Below are positions 32,178 through 41,007 of a stretch of DNA of 64,000 nucleotides, one piece after another. Where the stretch lies: assembly GCA_044227095.1 (NCBI GenBank), contig JBGAFV010000001.1:310001-374000 (forward strand), written 5' to 3'. This DNA is from JACMLD01 sp044227095 (GTDB lineage: Bacteria; Bacteroidota; Bacteroidia; Chitinophagales; Chitinophagaceae). The notes under the pieces were generated by a model, which ran no database searches, had not been told where the DNA came from, and saw only the letters and a program-made list of their open reading frames with translations. Both the position numbers and the translations under genes were made by a program. Each line of letters begins with the position of its first letter. Position 1 is the first letter of the stretch.

Positions 32178-34214
32178 ATGCCCATATTAAATGATAAAAT
32201 AGCGAATATAGAAGATGACCTGCTGGGAAGAAAACATTTCGCTGAAGAAATTGCAAAATCTCTTCTGCAATATGCAAAGAAAAACAGTGCTGGAATCACT
32301 ATTTCGATCACGGGGCAATGGGGAAGCGGTAAGTCTACTTTGATGACATATATTAAACATGCACTAAAAGAACTCCAAAAGAAAAAAGAACCGATAAAAA
32401 TTATAGAATATAACCCCTGGATGTTTTACAAAGAAGGGGGAGTAAAAGAAAATTTTTTAATCAGGCTTGCATTATCATTGAAAGATTTTGAAACAGGCAG
32501 AACCTCCGTTTCAAAAAAATTGCTTGAATTCACGAAAGGGTTCAAGTTTGTAAAATATGCCAGCAGTACTGCTGGTGAATGGCAGCAAGGCATCGAATCA
32601 TTTTTAAGTTATTTTGCTAAGAATGATTCTATCTATGAAATAAAAGAACAGATTGAAAAAATACTGCTTAAATCAGATACTAAAATATTTATACTTTTAG
32701 ATGATATTGACCGTCTGGCAACAGACGAAATCCTGCAGTTGTTTCAGGCCATTTCGCTGATCCTTAATTTCAGCAATATCTTTTATGTTATTGCTTTTGA
32801 TAAGGAGATAGTAAATGAAGCAATTAAAAATGAATACCATGATAAGGCAGAAGATTATATAGAAAAAATTATTCAGGTTGATTATCCAATTCCTGCTATC
32901 GGCGCTGACGATTTTAGTAAAATCTTTTTTTCAGGACTTCACGAGTTTAGTGAAGTCAGCGATCTGGAAATTGATTTTCATGAACTGCGGCACTGGTGGG
33001 AATATAAAAATCTATCGTCATATTTTTCTAACGTCAGAGACATCAAAAGGTATTTAAATTCACTTAGCTTTCGCCTTCCCGCTATCGCTGCAGAAGTCAA
33101 TACGACAGACTTTATCGTGCTGGAAGCTATAAGACTTTTTGACAACACGAGCTACCACCATTTCTATAAATTTTATACAGATAATTACCGTCGCCGGGAA
33201 TTACCCAATTCAATTCTAACAGAGGAACAATACAAAACCATCAAGCAACCAACAAAAGATATTCTAAAAGCATTGCTGCCTGACTCGGCCCTCCAATTTA
33301 TGCGTGATGATATAAATGAAAAACGTATCTGGAACCCTGCCTGTTTTGAACGTTATTTTAGTCTTTTGCTTACCAAAAACAATATTAAAGAAAAAGACTT
33401 TCGCGAATTGATGGAACGTCCTAAAGCCCGGTTGAACATTTTATCTACCAGTCTGCAAAATGGAACAATAGATGATATTTTTAACCGGCTTTCCGGTGAA
33501 AAACTGGCTGTAATTTTTCCAGATTATGATTTTGATCTTGTGTTAGCTATAATAAACTTCTGTACCAGCCATCCTGGTTATTTCGATGAACATCACCATA
33601 GAGTTTCTAATGCCATCATTAATGTGCTGTCAAGATCAAAAAAGAAAGAAAAATTATATGATGACTTTTTTCAGTTGTTTAAAAATCAAAACGGTTATCC
33701 AAACCTGGTGATCATTTACTTCAGTCACTTTATCCGGTTGTTTACTAAAGAAAATAGGCGGTTTGGTCAGGAATATGATTTTGACGAATATATTAAGAAA
33801 AATTATCCAATCATAATGGTAAACGAAAAGCGAGACTTTGAAAATGCGACGCAGGCTTTGCTACATGCAGGTTTCCTGGAAAAAGCACCACTCATTACCT
33901 ATCTTGCCTTGCTCAATTTTGCTGCACTCTCTCCGGACGAATATACTAAGATTTTTCCGACATTATTGGAGGACAAAACCTTTATTCTGTACATGCTCAA
34001 AAAATTTATTTGGATGAGCTCTATAACAGATAAATCACCCCGTTATAGCCCGGATCCGGTTCTCCAATTATTTCCTGGTGAAAAATTCAAAACATTGTAT
34101 GGCAACGTTCAAAAACTGGAACAGGGATTTTTAAATGATGAAGACAGAATATATGTCTCGCATTTTCTAAAAATCAAGATTAACGAAAACGGAACTATTG
34201 AATATCCACAATAA
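32178..34214 (+). CDS. KAP-family P-loop NTPase
   Basis: A 678-residue protein. Walker A is GQWGSGKST (46-54), the KAP-specific YNPWMF follows at 78-83, and Walker B with the family signature LDDIDR is at 174-179. No membrane segments are evident between Walker A and B, unlike KAP proteins of the Kidins220/PifA type. Residues 350-678 are an alpha-helical region of unknown type. KAP NTPases are frequent in anti-phage loci, where they act as STAND-like switches. It is the last gene of the Fic-RT-HEPN-KAP set, 87 bases after HEPN. Confidence 0.85.
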   Translation: MPILNDKIANIEDDLLGRKHFAEEIAKSLLQYAKKNSAGITISITGQWGSGKSTLMTYIKHALKELQKKKEPIKIIEYNPWMFYKEGGVKENFLIRLALSLKDFETGRTSVSKKLLEFTKGFKFVKYASSTAGEWQQGIESFLSYFAKNDSIYEIKEQIEKILLKSDTKIFILLDDIDRLATDEILQLFQAISLILNFSNIFYVIAFDKEIVNEAIKNEYHDKAEDYIEKIIQVDYPIPAIGADDFSKIFFSGLHEFSEVSDLEIDFHELRHWWEYKNLSSYFSNVRDIKRYLNSLSFRLPAIAAEVNTTDFIVLEAIRLFDNTSYHHFYKFYTDNYRRRELPNSILTEEQYKTIKQPTKDILKALLPDSALQFMRDDINEKRIWNPACFERYFSLLLTKNNIKEKDFRELMERPKARLNILSTSLQNGTIDDIFNRLSGEKLAVIFPDYDFDLVLAIINFCTSHPGYFDEHHHRVSNAIINVLSRSKKKEKLYDDFFQLFKNQNGYPNLVIIYFSHFIRLFTKENRRFGQEYDFDEYIKKNYPIIMVNEKRDFENATQALLHAGFLEKAPLITYLALLNFAALSPDEYTKIFPTLLEDKTFILYMLKKFIWMSSITDKSPRYSPDPVLQLFPGEKFKTLYGNVQKLEQGFLNDEDRIYVSHFLKIKINENGTIEYPQ

Positions 34215-34226
34215 AGCTATCGAATT

Positions 34227-34266
34227 CTAAAAATCTGGGCTATTGTTCAGGCTAAAAAATCTGGGG
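34227..34266. repeat. Short direct repeat between KAP and excisionase genes
   Basis: CTAAAAATCTGGG at 34227-34239 recurs as CTAAAAAATCTGGGG at 34252-34266, 25 bases apart, in the 60-base gap between the convergent KAP and excisionase-like genes. It is followed by a GGGGA/TCCCC stem that may serve as a weak terminator. Confidence 0.35.
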
Positions 34267-34274
34267 AGTTTCGG

Positions 34275-34622
34275 CTATCCCCTCAATTCGTTTTTCTGCA
34301 AATAACGGTTAACGTATGCATCCACTGAAAACTCAGATTCTACCTCTTGCTCTTTTATCCAATCCAGGATTTCCGTCTTCTTAAACCGGTACTGCTTACC
34401 TAATTTGAAATATGGTATTTCCCGTTTTGCGCATTTTGTGTATATAACATTGATATCAATCTTCATAAACGCAGCGAGCTCTTTTGCGTTCATTATTTCC
34501 GGCTTCTCTTGTCCACTCTTGAATTGAGATAACTTGCCCGGTAACTCAGTTACCAGTCTCTGGATAACCGAAACCTCTTGTTCCAATTTCGCCATTCTCT
34601 GCTCTAAAGTTAAGTGCGACAT
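34275..34622 (-). CDS. Excisionase-like helix-turn-helix protein
   Basis: A 115-residue protein. Residues 1-30 are a coiled coil (LTLEQRMAKLEQEVSVIQRL). Residues 43-92 form a MerR/excisionase-type HTH_17 domain (MNAKELAAFMKIDINVIY, CAKREIPYFKLGKQYRF, KKTEILDWI). It lies seven bases after the integrase gene on the same strand, as recombination directionality factors often do in Bacteroidota elements. It probably bends DNA at the attachment site to favour excision. Confidence 0.82.
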   Translation of the reverse strand: MSHLTLEQRMAKLEQEVSVIQRLVTELPGKLSQFKSGQEKPEIMNAKELAAFMKIDINVIYTKCAKREIPYFKLGKQYRFKKTEILDWIKEQEVESEFSVDAYVNRYLQKNELRG

Positions 34623-34629
34623 ATCTGCA

Positions 34630-35754
34630 TTATTTAAATTCGATCATCGCTTTTGCCGCAGCCTTGACCTTGTTTACATCTGGCATCTGCGCATAGATCT
34701 GGGTTGTCTTAATGTGCTTATGATTGAGCATTTTGCTCACTACATACAAGTCTTCGCCTTTTTCAATTAAATCGGTAGCGTATTTATGCCGCCAGTTGTG
34801 AAACTTGGCTTTGTCCTTAAGGCCATTATCGATAAACCATTGCTTAAGCTTAGCCCTTGTCCTCGAATAATCCAATCCGTGAAAAACCAAAGCATCTCCT
34901 TGCTGCACACCACCTAACAACTCAATTGCCTGATGATTAATAAAATGTTTGAACGATCGGTCGGGTTTAGGATCGATAAAATAGATATACCACGATTTCA
35001 AGCTGGGTGAATAATTGAAATGGTTCCAGCGCAAGATTTTCAGCGCACTAAATCTGCAGCCAGTGAGCAAGGCAAAGATGGATGATTTAAAAACAAGCTC
35101 ATCATCAACAGGGTTTGCGAGCAATAACCGCAATTCATCAGCGGTTATGATTTGCCTGGATGTCCCTACGTTACTTATTCTTGATGCTTTTATAGTATAG
35201 TCTTCGGCGAGTAATCCATCCAGAAATGCTTGCTGGACTATATTGGCAAACTTATCATAGTAAGAGGCCGCAGAATTTTGATTCAGCTTAACATGTTTGG
35301 ATTTGAGTGAGGTGGTAGTCAGCAAATGCTCTTTAAACTTCTCCAGGAATTTTTCATTTATGTGCCCCAATTTACAGTGCTCTCCCACCCAAACTTTCAA
35401 ATACTTTACTGCGGTTTCATAATGAGTAGTGTCAATTTTATCTTTTTGTTTTTTACGTATAAAATTTAAAGCGTATTCAAAAAAATCAGACTCTAACGCA
35501 TCCTTATTATAAAGGCCGTTTGCATCAAGCATAAGAGACTTCATCCGCTTGATAAAAATTTTATCCGCTATTTCCTGGTAAAGCTGATTTTCTCTTTTTT
35601 CTAATAATGTTACAGGCTTCCCATGAAGATGCAAATTCAAAAACTCTCTTCGTGTATATACTTGTTTAACGGGATTCCAAACCGGAGGGTAAAAGTCGAT
35701 ATATAAACTATACTTACCTGATATCAATCTTTTCTTTCTTAGCTTTCCTCTCAT
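34630..35754 (-). CDS. Tyrosine recombinase/integrase
   Basis: A 374-residue site-specific recombinase. The N-terminus has an Arm-type DNA-binding region and a SAM-like core-binding domain (residues about 85-190). The catalytic domain has LLTGCRFSALKIL (first Arg), HNWRHKYATDLI (H-x-x-R), LNHKHIKTTQIYAQ (second His and the nucleophilic Tyr). The spacing is that of the Bacteroidota phage_int_SAM_5 group. It is the last island gene before mnmE, transcribed inward to the island, and probably catalyses integration at the 3' end of mnmE. Confidence 0.9.
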   Translation of the reverse strand: MRGKLRKKRLISGKYSLYIDFYPPVWNPVKQVYTRREFLNLHLHGKPVTLLEKRENQLYQEIADKIFIKRMKSLMLDANGLYNKDALESDFFEYALNFIRKKQKDKIDTTHYETAVKYLKVWVGEHCKLGHINEKFLEKFKEHLLTTTSLKSKHVKLNQNSAASYYDKFANIVQQAFLDGLLAEDYTIKASRISNVGTSRQIITADELRLLLANPVDDELVFKSSIFALLTGCRFSALKILRWNHFNYSPSLKSWYIYFIDPKPDRSFKHFINHQAIELLGGVQQGDALVFHGLDYSRTRAKLKQWFIDNGLKDKAKFHNWRHKYATDLIEKGEDLYVVSKMLNHKHIKTTQIYAQMPDVNKVKAAAKAMIEFK

Positions 35755-36125
35755 CTTTCATCACCTTTACTGTTGAATAAATCCTTCCTTTCAAAATTAA
35801 AATTAATTCTGAAACTCTTAATATGATCATAAAACATTTTTTTGGATCAATATCATTTAATTTTTTCTACAAAGATCATTCTTTTTACACAGCTTTACTT
35901 CGTTTTACAATAAATCGCATATGCCTAATCGTTACAAAATTACTTTTTATCCTGTATTTTATGAAATACTATAAAAAAGAGCCACACGAGGTACAACTAA
36001 TTTCAAAAAAAGCCCTTTTAAAAAACTAATATTTATTGATTTTCATCATATTATGATAGTAGCAAATTATCTAACTATATGTGTTAATAAAGTATAATTG
36101 ATTGATATTAAATGACTTATAAGAC
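35755..36125. other. Intergenic region between integrase and mnmE
   Basis: 371 bases, strongly AT-rich, with no convincing gene. It holds a 13-bp palindrome, ATCATA-T-TATGAT (36045-36057). As the stretch between the integrase and the candidate right attachment core, it is where arm-type integrase sites would be expected. Confidence 0.5.
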
Positions 36126-37508
36126 CTATTTCCCAATACAAAACTTGCTAAAAATATAATCCAATTGATCTTCATTGGTTATTTCTCCTGTTATTTCGCC
36201 GAGATAGTGAAGACAATTGCGGATATCAAGTGCTAACAAATCACCGGAAATGTTTTTTGTAAGCCCGTTTGCTACTTCTCCCAATGATTGATCTAATTTT
36301 TGCAGCGCTTCATAATGCCGTGTATTGGTAACAAGCGTAGCTTCTGTGTTGATGCCACCTTCGGCTACCATTCCTGTAAGCTTATGTTTAAGTTCGTCAA
36401 TATGTAATTGTTCTTTTGCAGATATAAAAAGCAGATTAGGAAAATCCCTAAATTTTTCTTTTGCAGTTGCTGCAGATGCATCTGATTTATTGGCAACAAG
36501 CAGGTATTGCAACTGTTCCTTTTTAAAATCGCTTTCAGCAGTTGCAAGTTCTGCAGGGCTTGTATCATTTACATCAAACAAATAAATAACCAGGTCGGCC
36601 TGCTTTCTTTTTTCCATTGTACGTGCCACACCAATGCTTTCAATTATATCGCTGGTGTGGCTGCGTATACCGGCAGTATCAATGAGGCGGAACAGCAATC
36701 CATTTATATTGATTACTTCTTCAATTGTGTCGCGGGTGGTGCCTGCTATTTCACTTACAATAGCACGGTTTTCGTTCAACAAAGTATTAAGCAAAGTAGA
36801 TTTGCCGGCGTTTGGCTTACCAATAATAGCTACCTGCACACCATTTTTTATAACATTGCCCAACGCAAAAGAATGCAGCAATTTGCGTGTTGCCAATTGC
36901 AATTCATTAATAAGATCTTTAAACTGCTGCCTGTCTGCAAACTCTACGTCTTCTTCAGCAAAGTCAAGCTCCAGTTCTATAAGTGCAGAGAACTTTATCA
37001 GTTGTTCACGGAGTTCAATCAATGCATGTGAAAACCCACCACGCATGTTTTTAATGGCAGTATTACGACTTGCTTCTGTATTACTTGCTATCAGATCAGC
37101 AACCGCTTCTGCCTGTGCAAGATCCATTTTACCATTGAGAAATGCACGTTGTGTAAACTCTCCGGGTTTAGCTAACCTTGCGCCTTTGCGTATACATGCA
37201 CGTATAACCTGCTCAATAATAAAAGGTGAACCATGTACAGAAATCTCTGCAACATTTTCACCTGTATAAGAGCGAGGTGCTTTAAAAATGGTGATAACAA
37301 CCTCATCCAGCAGACTGCCATTTTCCTGCAATACACCTACATGTGCGGTGTGAGAAGCTTCTGCCTGCAGGTTTTTTGATGGAAATAAATCGCCGGCTAT
37401 TTTAATTGCATCCAGTCCGCTTAGTCTTATTACAGCAATTGCACCTATACCCTGTGCTGTAGCCAGCGCCACAATTGTATCTTCCCATCCCCCACCATTT
37501 GCTTTCAT
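36126..37508 (-). CDS. mnmE: tRNA modification GTPase MnmE
   Basis: A 460-residue protein, normal family length. The N-terminal tetrahydrofolate-binding domain begins DTIVALATAQGIGAIAVIR. The G domain carries G1 GKPNAGKS (230-237), G2/G3 around TTRDTIEE and DTAGIR, and G4 NKSD. The C-terminus is FCIGK, whose cysteine is conserved in the active site. With MnmG it makes 5-aminomethyl-type modifications at the wobble uridine of certain tRNAs. The island's candidate right attachment core lies in the final codons but leaves the ending intact. Confidence 0.97.
   Translation of the reverse strand: MKANGGGWEDTIVALATAQGIGAIAVIRLSGLDAIKIAGDLFPSKNLQAEASHTAHVGVLQENGSLLDEVVITIFKAPRSYTGENVAEISVHGSPFIIEQVIRACIRKGARLAKPGEFTQRAFLNGKMDLAQAEAVADLIASNTEASRNTAIKNMRGGFSHALIELREQLIKFSALIELELDFAEEDVEFADRQQFKDLINELQLATRKLLHSFALGNVIKNGVQVAIIGKPNAGKSTLLNTLLNENRAIVSEIAGTTRDTIEEVININGLLFRLIDTAGIRSHTSDIIESIGVARTMEKRKQADLVIYLFDVNDTSPAELATAESDFKKEQLQYLLVANKSDASAATAKEKFRDFPNLLFISAKEQLHIDELKHKLTGMVAEGGINTEATLVTNTRHYEALQKLDQSLGEVANGLTKNISGDLLALDIRNCLHYLGEITGEITNEDQLDYIFSKFCIGK
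36137..36146. repeat. Candidate right attachment core in the 3' end of mnmE
   Basis: TACAAAACTT, identical to 19448-19457, covers the codons for the K-F-C residues of the MnmE C-terminus. The 3' end of mnmE (trmE/thdF) is the known attachment site of SGI1-type islands in enterobacteria, which makes the location credible. Confidence 0.4.
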
Positions 37509-37558
37509 TTTATTGCTGATTATTTAAGCATCAAAAATAAATGTAGTAGGGCAATAAA

Positions 37559-37589
37559 AAATCCTCCCGAAATACTTCGGGAGGATTTT
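37559..37589. terminator. Rho-independent terminator between tonB and mnmE
   Basis: ATCCTCCCGAA pairs perfectly over 11 bases with TTCGGGAGGAT around ATAC; A-runs and T-runs on both sides make it usable on either strand. It mainly ends the leftward exbB-tonB operon. Confidence 0.9.
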
Positions 37590-37611
37590 TTATAATCTTG
37601 TAAGAATATGC

Positions 37612-38442
37612 TTATTGAGCTTCCAGTTTGAAAGTAATAGGCTGTTTTTTGTAAGATTTTACCTGGCGTCCGTTCTGAACGGCTGGCGTCCATTTACCAC
37701 TTTTCTTAATTACACGAACAGCTTCACCCCTAAGTTCGTTTGGTCCGCTGATAGCTTCTACATCACTAACATTACCTTCTTTATCCACGATAAACTGAAC
37801 TACAACAGTACCTTGTATTTCGTTATCCTGTGCATCCTGAGGGTAAGCCAGTGTTTTTGTAAGATAGCGTATCCATGCTCCTTGTCCACCGGGATAATCT
37901 GATTCGATTTCAACTTTGGTGAAAGTTTTATCCCAGTCTTCTTCAACTTTCTTAGGCGCTTCTACCACACCTTTACCATTATCAACCGGGGCAACAAGAC
38001 CTTCGTCTTTAATACCTTCCTGGTTTACGGTACCGATTTTGGTATCTTCCAGCTTATCTTGTTCTGGTGGTTTTTCTTCTTCTTTTACTTCCTCATCTTT
38101 TACAATTTTAGGAGGAGTAAACTTAGCCATTTCCACTTTTGGTGGTTCCTGTTTTGGAGGAGGTGGTGGCGGTGGCGGCTCATTTTTCTTTTCTTCCTGT
38201 TTTATTTCTTCCAGTTGCACATCCTGCACCACCATTTGTGTTTTCTTGCTATTTGCCGCTACTATATCTGAGATATAATATACAGCAAATATCAGCACGA
38301 GAAGTGCCGCCATTCCCGCCAGGGCCATGGTAAGCCGCTTGCTGTATGACTTGCGCAGTTCATAAGCGCCATATTCCTTATTACGGCCATCAAAAATGAT
38401 GTCCAGAATATCGGCACTCATTATTTTGTTAACATCTAACAT
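37612..38442 (-). CDS. tonB: TonB energy transducer
   Basis: A 276-residue inner-membrane-anchored protein. One membrane helix lies at about residues 38-58 (ALAGMAALLVLIFAVYYI). A Pro-rich spacer follows (PPPPPPPPKQEPP), then a charged region and the C-terminal TonB domain (residues 185-276: DYPGGQGAWIRYLTKTLAYP, GTVVVQFIVDKEGNVSDVEA, and GKWTPAVQNGRQVKSY). It transmits proton-motive-force energy from ExbB/ExbD to TonB-dependent outer-membrane receptors. Last gene of the leftward exbB-exbD-exbD-tonB operon; strong terminator downstream. Confidence 0.93.
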   Translation of the reverse strand: MLDVNKIMSADILDIIFDGRNKEYGAYELRKSYSKRLTMALAGMAALLVLIFAVYYISDIVAANSKKTQMVVQDVQLEEIKQEEKKNEPPPPPPPPKQEPPKVEMAKFTPPKIVKDEEVKEEEKPPEQDKLEDTKIGTVNQEGIKDEGLVAPVDNGKGVVEAPKKVEEDWDKTFTKVEIESDYPGGQGAWIRYLTKTLAYPQDAQDNEIQGTVVVQFIVDKEGNVSDVEAISGPNELRGEAVRVIKKSGKWTPAVQNGRQVKSYKKQPITFKLEAQ

Positions 38443-38500
38443 GGTAATTCTTTTAAAATAAGATGCGTTTCAATTATAATTCCACAAAAACCCGGCCGCC

Positions 38501-39037
38501 TTATTTGGCAAGGCCTTCTGTACGTTGTATCAGCTGATACTCTACATCAGAAATTTCTACTGTTGCATAACGTTTTACATCGTTAATAAGCATTTCATCC
38601 AGCATATCAACCACGTTTTTGTAGGTGCAATCTTTGTCGGGCTTAATTACCACAACAAAGTCCTGAGGATCGGTAGATTTTTTCTTACTGAGGATCTCGT
38701 TCCTGATGTCTTTAAAATTTGATGTTTTAAAGTTAGATGCATCGGGGGCCAGGGTACCTTCATAATAATACACCTGGTCATTTTTACCCAGCATCAGTGT
38801 TAATACGCCCGATTCTTTTACTTTATTCTGTTCTTCGGGTTTGTCAGTATCCTTTGGCAGGTTCAATTTCATTGCCGTGGGCTGACTCATTGTTGTGGTG
38901 AAGATAAAAAAAGTAATAAGCAGGAAACCCAGATCTACCATGGGTGTAAGATCCACCCTGGTAGAAAGCTTTTTACCTTTTTTTACGCCGGGCCCTTTTT
39001 TATGCCCACCCCCACCGGAGGTATCCATTTCTGCCAT
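38501..39037 (-). CDS. exbD: ExbD/TolR-family biopolymer transporter (second copy)
   Basis: A 178-residue protein. An N-terminal Gly/Lys-rich cytoplasmic leader is followed by one membrane helix with the essential aspartate (RVDLTPMVDLGFLLITFFIF) and a periplasmic ExbD domain ending LIQRTEGLAK. It forms part of the stator with ExbB. Two ExbD genes in tandem are usual in Bacteroidota; this copy lies 58 bases upstream of tonB. Confidence 0.92.
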   Translation of the reverse strand: MAEMDTSGGGGHKKGPGVKKGKKLSTRVDLTPMVDLGFLLITFFIFTTTMSQPTAMKLNLPKDTDKPEEQNKVKESGVLTLMLGKNDQVYYYEGTLAPDASNFKTSNFKDIRNEILSKKKSTDPQDFVVVIKPDKDCTYKNVVDMLDEMLINDVKRYATVEISDVEYQLIQRTEGLAK

Positions 39038-39088
39038 GGCTCAAAATGTTTTAGTTATTTAAAATGGCACTCTGGTTAAGCACCTTTC

Positions 39089-39742
39089 TTATTTCTTGTT
39101 CATATTTGCTTTGTAAAGCTCGGAACCAACTGGTACTCCTTCAGGATTGGTTACCATCTGGAATTTCAAAAGATCATTCTTTTTAAGTGCATTTAATATG
39201 CCCTGGAAAGAAGGATATTTTGCGGCGTTATCGCCTTTAACAAGTATTTCCATTTTACGGCCGGCAAAAGCAGTTGCTGCAGCATGCAACCAATCAACTA
39301 ATTGGTTATTGGTTGAGTCAGTAACTGGTATGCCGTCCATTTTTATTTTCTTCACATCATCGGGTGGTGTGCTTAATAAACCCGGTAATTGTGAAAAAGG
39401 AACACCTACATATGAATTGGCGCGGGCAAAACCTTTTATCTGAGCCTCGCTGAGATTTAGCTGTTTTGCGTCGCTCACGGCTTTAATGATATCCCTTTTT
39501 TCAGAAACATTTTTGTCAGAAACTGAAAAGTACACTTTGCCGTCTTTATCTATTGTAATCAATACAACGTCATTTTCCGGAGCAGCTTTGGAAGAAACTG
39601 AATTGGGTGTTGTAACCGCCAATGCTTCAGAAGGTTTAAATTTTGTTGTAAGGATAAAGAAAGAAAGCAACAGGAATGCCACATCGCACATAGCGGTCAT
39701 ATCTATTGACGTACTCTTTCTGGCTACTTTTACTTTTGGCAT
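39089..39742 (-). CDS. exbD: ExbD/TolR-family biopolymer transporter (first copy)
   Basis: A 217-residue paralogue of the next gene. The membrane helix holds TAMCDVAFLLLSFFILTT with the proton-carrying aspartate; the periplasmic part is longer than in the other copy, with an insertion before LVKGDNAAKYPSFQGIL. It probably forms a heteromeric peptidoglycan-binding ExbD pair in the Ton motor. 51 bases separate it from the second exbD. Confidence 0.92.
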   Translation of the reverse strand: MPKVKVARKSTSIDMTAMCDVAFLLLSFFILTTKFKPSEALAVTTPNSVSSKAAPENDVVLITIDKDGKVYFSVSDKNVSEKRDIIKAVSDAKQLNLSEAQIKGFARANSYVGVPFSQLPGLLSTPPDDVKKIKMDGIPVTDSTNNQLVDWLHAAATAFAGRKMEILVKGDNAAKYPSFQGILNALKKNDLLKFQMVTNPEGVPVGSELYKANMNKK

Positions 39743-39825
39743 GATAGATTTTTTAGTTCACTCTTTAAAGATTCAACACTAGCCGGATTCCACAATTTTC
39801 CTTAGCTGAAACCCTTTTTACTTTC

Positions 39826-40683
39826 TTATTTGTAAAGAGAAGCAAAGCTTTGTGTTAAAGTGAAACCACTTTCGTCTATACCATAAGTGATGCCGTCAAT
39901 TTTTGTAGTAAACACATTATACATAATAATGGCAAAAGCAGAAGTACCGATACCCAATGCGGTATTGTACAAGGCTTCTGAGATACCCTGAGAAAGTTTT
40001 GCAGCAGCTTCGCCACCACCTTCAGAACCAAGGGCAGAGAAAGATTTAATCATACCTACAACCGTACCCAACAGACCCAACAGGGTAGCTACTGAAGCGA
40101 TAGTTGAAAGGAAAACGAGGTTTTTTTCCAGCATTGGCAGCTCCAGTGCAGTAGCTTCTTCTACTTCTTTCTGAATAGACAATACTTTTTGTTCAGTATC
40201 CAGCTGTGTATCGCTGATTAGCTCTTTGTATTTGCGCAGGCCTGCTTTCATTACATTGCCTACAGAACCTTTTTGTTTGTCGCACTCTGTAAGAGCAGCG
40301 TCTACGTTCCTGTTAGCCAGGTGATATTGTACTTTACGGATAAATTCCGCATTGTTACCTGTACCGCTTGCTTTTAAAACAGTGAGTAAACGCTCAATAA
40401 CAAATGTTAGAACGGTTAACAAACATCCGATTAGAATAGGTACAATGATACCACCCAGGTACATTTTTGCAAAACCACCTATTGCACCATCGCGTTCAGG
40501 CCAGAAACCACCATTTTCTTTGCCTTTAGTAAAATTCTCAGGATTGCCAATCACAAAACGCCAGAGAACGTATCCGATAATAATACAACACAGGGGTGCC
40601 AACCACGAAATAGCATTACTGGATCTTTTGGGTTGCACAGATGATGTGGAAGCTTTAGCTGCAGTTGGTCTTGTTTCTGCCAT
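39826..40683 (-). CDS. exbB: ExbB/MotA/TolQ-family proton channel protein
   Basis: A 285-residue membrane protein with an N-terminal extra helix (LAPLCCIIIGYVLWRFVIG), a second at about 75-97 (GGIIVPILIGCLLTVLTFVIE), and the characteristic C-terminal pair with FLSTIASVATLLGLLGTVVGM and ISEALYNTALGIGTSAFAIIMY. It forms the pentameric proton channel that drives TonB. First gene of the operon; the upstream 324-base gap must hold the promoter and that of the divergent protease gene. Confidence 0.93.
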   Translation of the reverse strand: MAETRPTAAKASTSSVQPKRSSNAISWLAPLCCIIIGYVLWRFVIGNPENFTKGKENGGFWPERDGAIGGFAKMYLGGIIVPILIGCLLTVLTFVIERLLTVLKASGTGNNAEFIRKVQYHLANRNVDAALTECDKQKGSVGNVMKAGLRKYKELISDTQLDTEQKVLSIQKEVEEATALELPMLEKNLVFLSTIASVATLLGLLGTVVGMIKSFSALGSEGGGEAAAKLSQGISEALYNTALGIGTSAFAIIMYNVFTTKIDGITYGIDESGFTLTQSFASLYK

Positions 40684-41007
40684 GATCGTTTGTTTTTAGT
40701 TTTTAGTAATTTTTGAATGAAAAAAGTAGTGTGATTTTAAAACACAATTCTACTGAAAAAAAAAATTAAAAAATCACATTAAGAAAGATAATTTATTTCA
40801 AAGATTTCACAAGATAGGTGTTGAGTTTTTATACAACAGAGCTGTTTGCACAGGGCTCCGCCTGAAGATATTGGATGGAAAAGTTAAGATAAAGGAATTA
40901 AATGTAAGAAAACTTTTCCTCTTAAATAAAAATTTTCCCTTTCTTATAAGAAGGCAAATACTTCGTATTATCTTTTAATTAATTTCACCGCCAAACAATT
41001 TATTTAC
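40684..41007. other. Divergent promoter region between exbB and the metalloprotease gene
   Basis: 324 AT-rich bases with no gene. No exact TAnnTTTG element was found on either strand, and no stable hairpin. Confidence 0.5.

Larger units (their letters stand above)
19448..36146. mobile_element. Putative integrase-bearing genomic island next to mnmE
   Basis: About 16.7 kb between housekeeping-type genes. It has a tyrosine integrase and an excisionase-like gene at the right edge, and the interior holds defence-type and toxin-like families only: ubiquitin-like operon, two HTH/ImmA systems, sce7725/sce7726 genes, Fic, reverse transcriptase, HEPN and KAP NTPase. The proposed ends are the direct repeat TACAAAACTT at 19448 and 36137, the latter inside the last codons of mnmE. 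No conjugation or phage structural genes are present, so it would need help to move. Confidence 0.55.

Noticed and set aside
35823..36029. 68-codon reading frame next to mnmE
   Set aside because: Phe/Lys-rich, in an AT-rich gap, no start context and no family resemblance; probably chance.
36507..37031. 174-codon frame antisense to mnmE
   Set aside because: Lies wholly within mnmE on the other strand; sequence is Cys/Phe-rich shadow coding.
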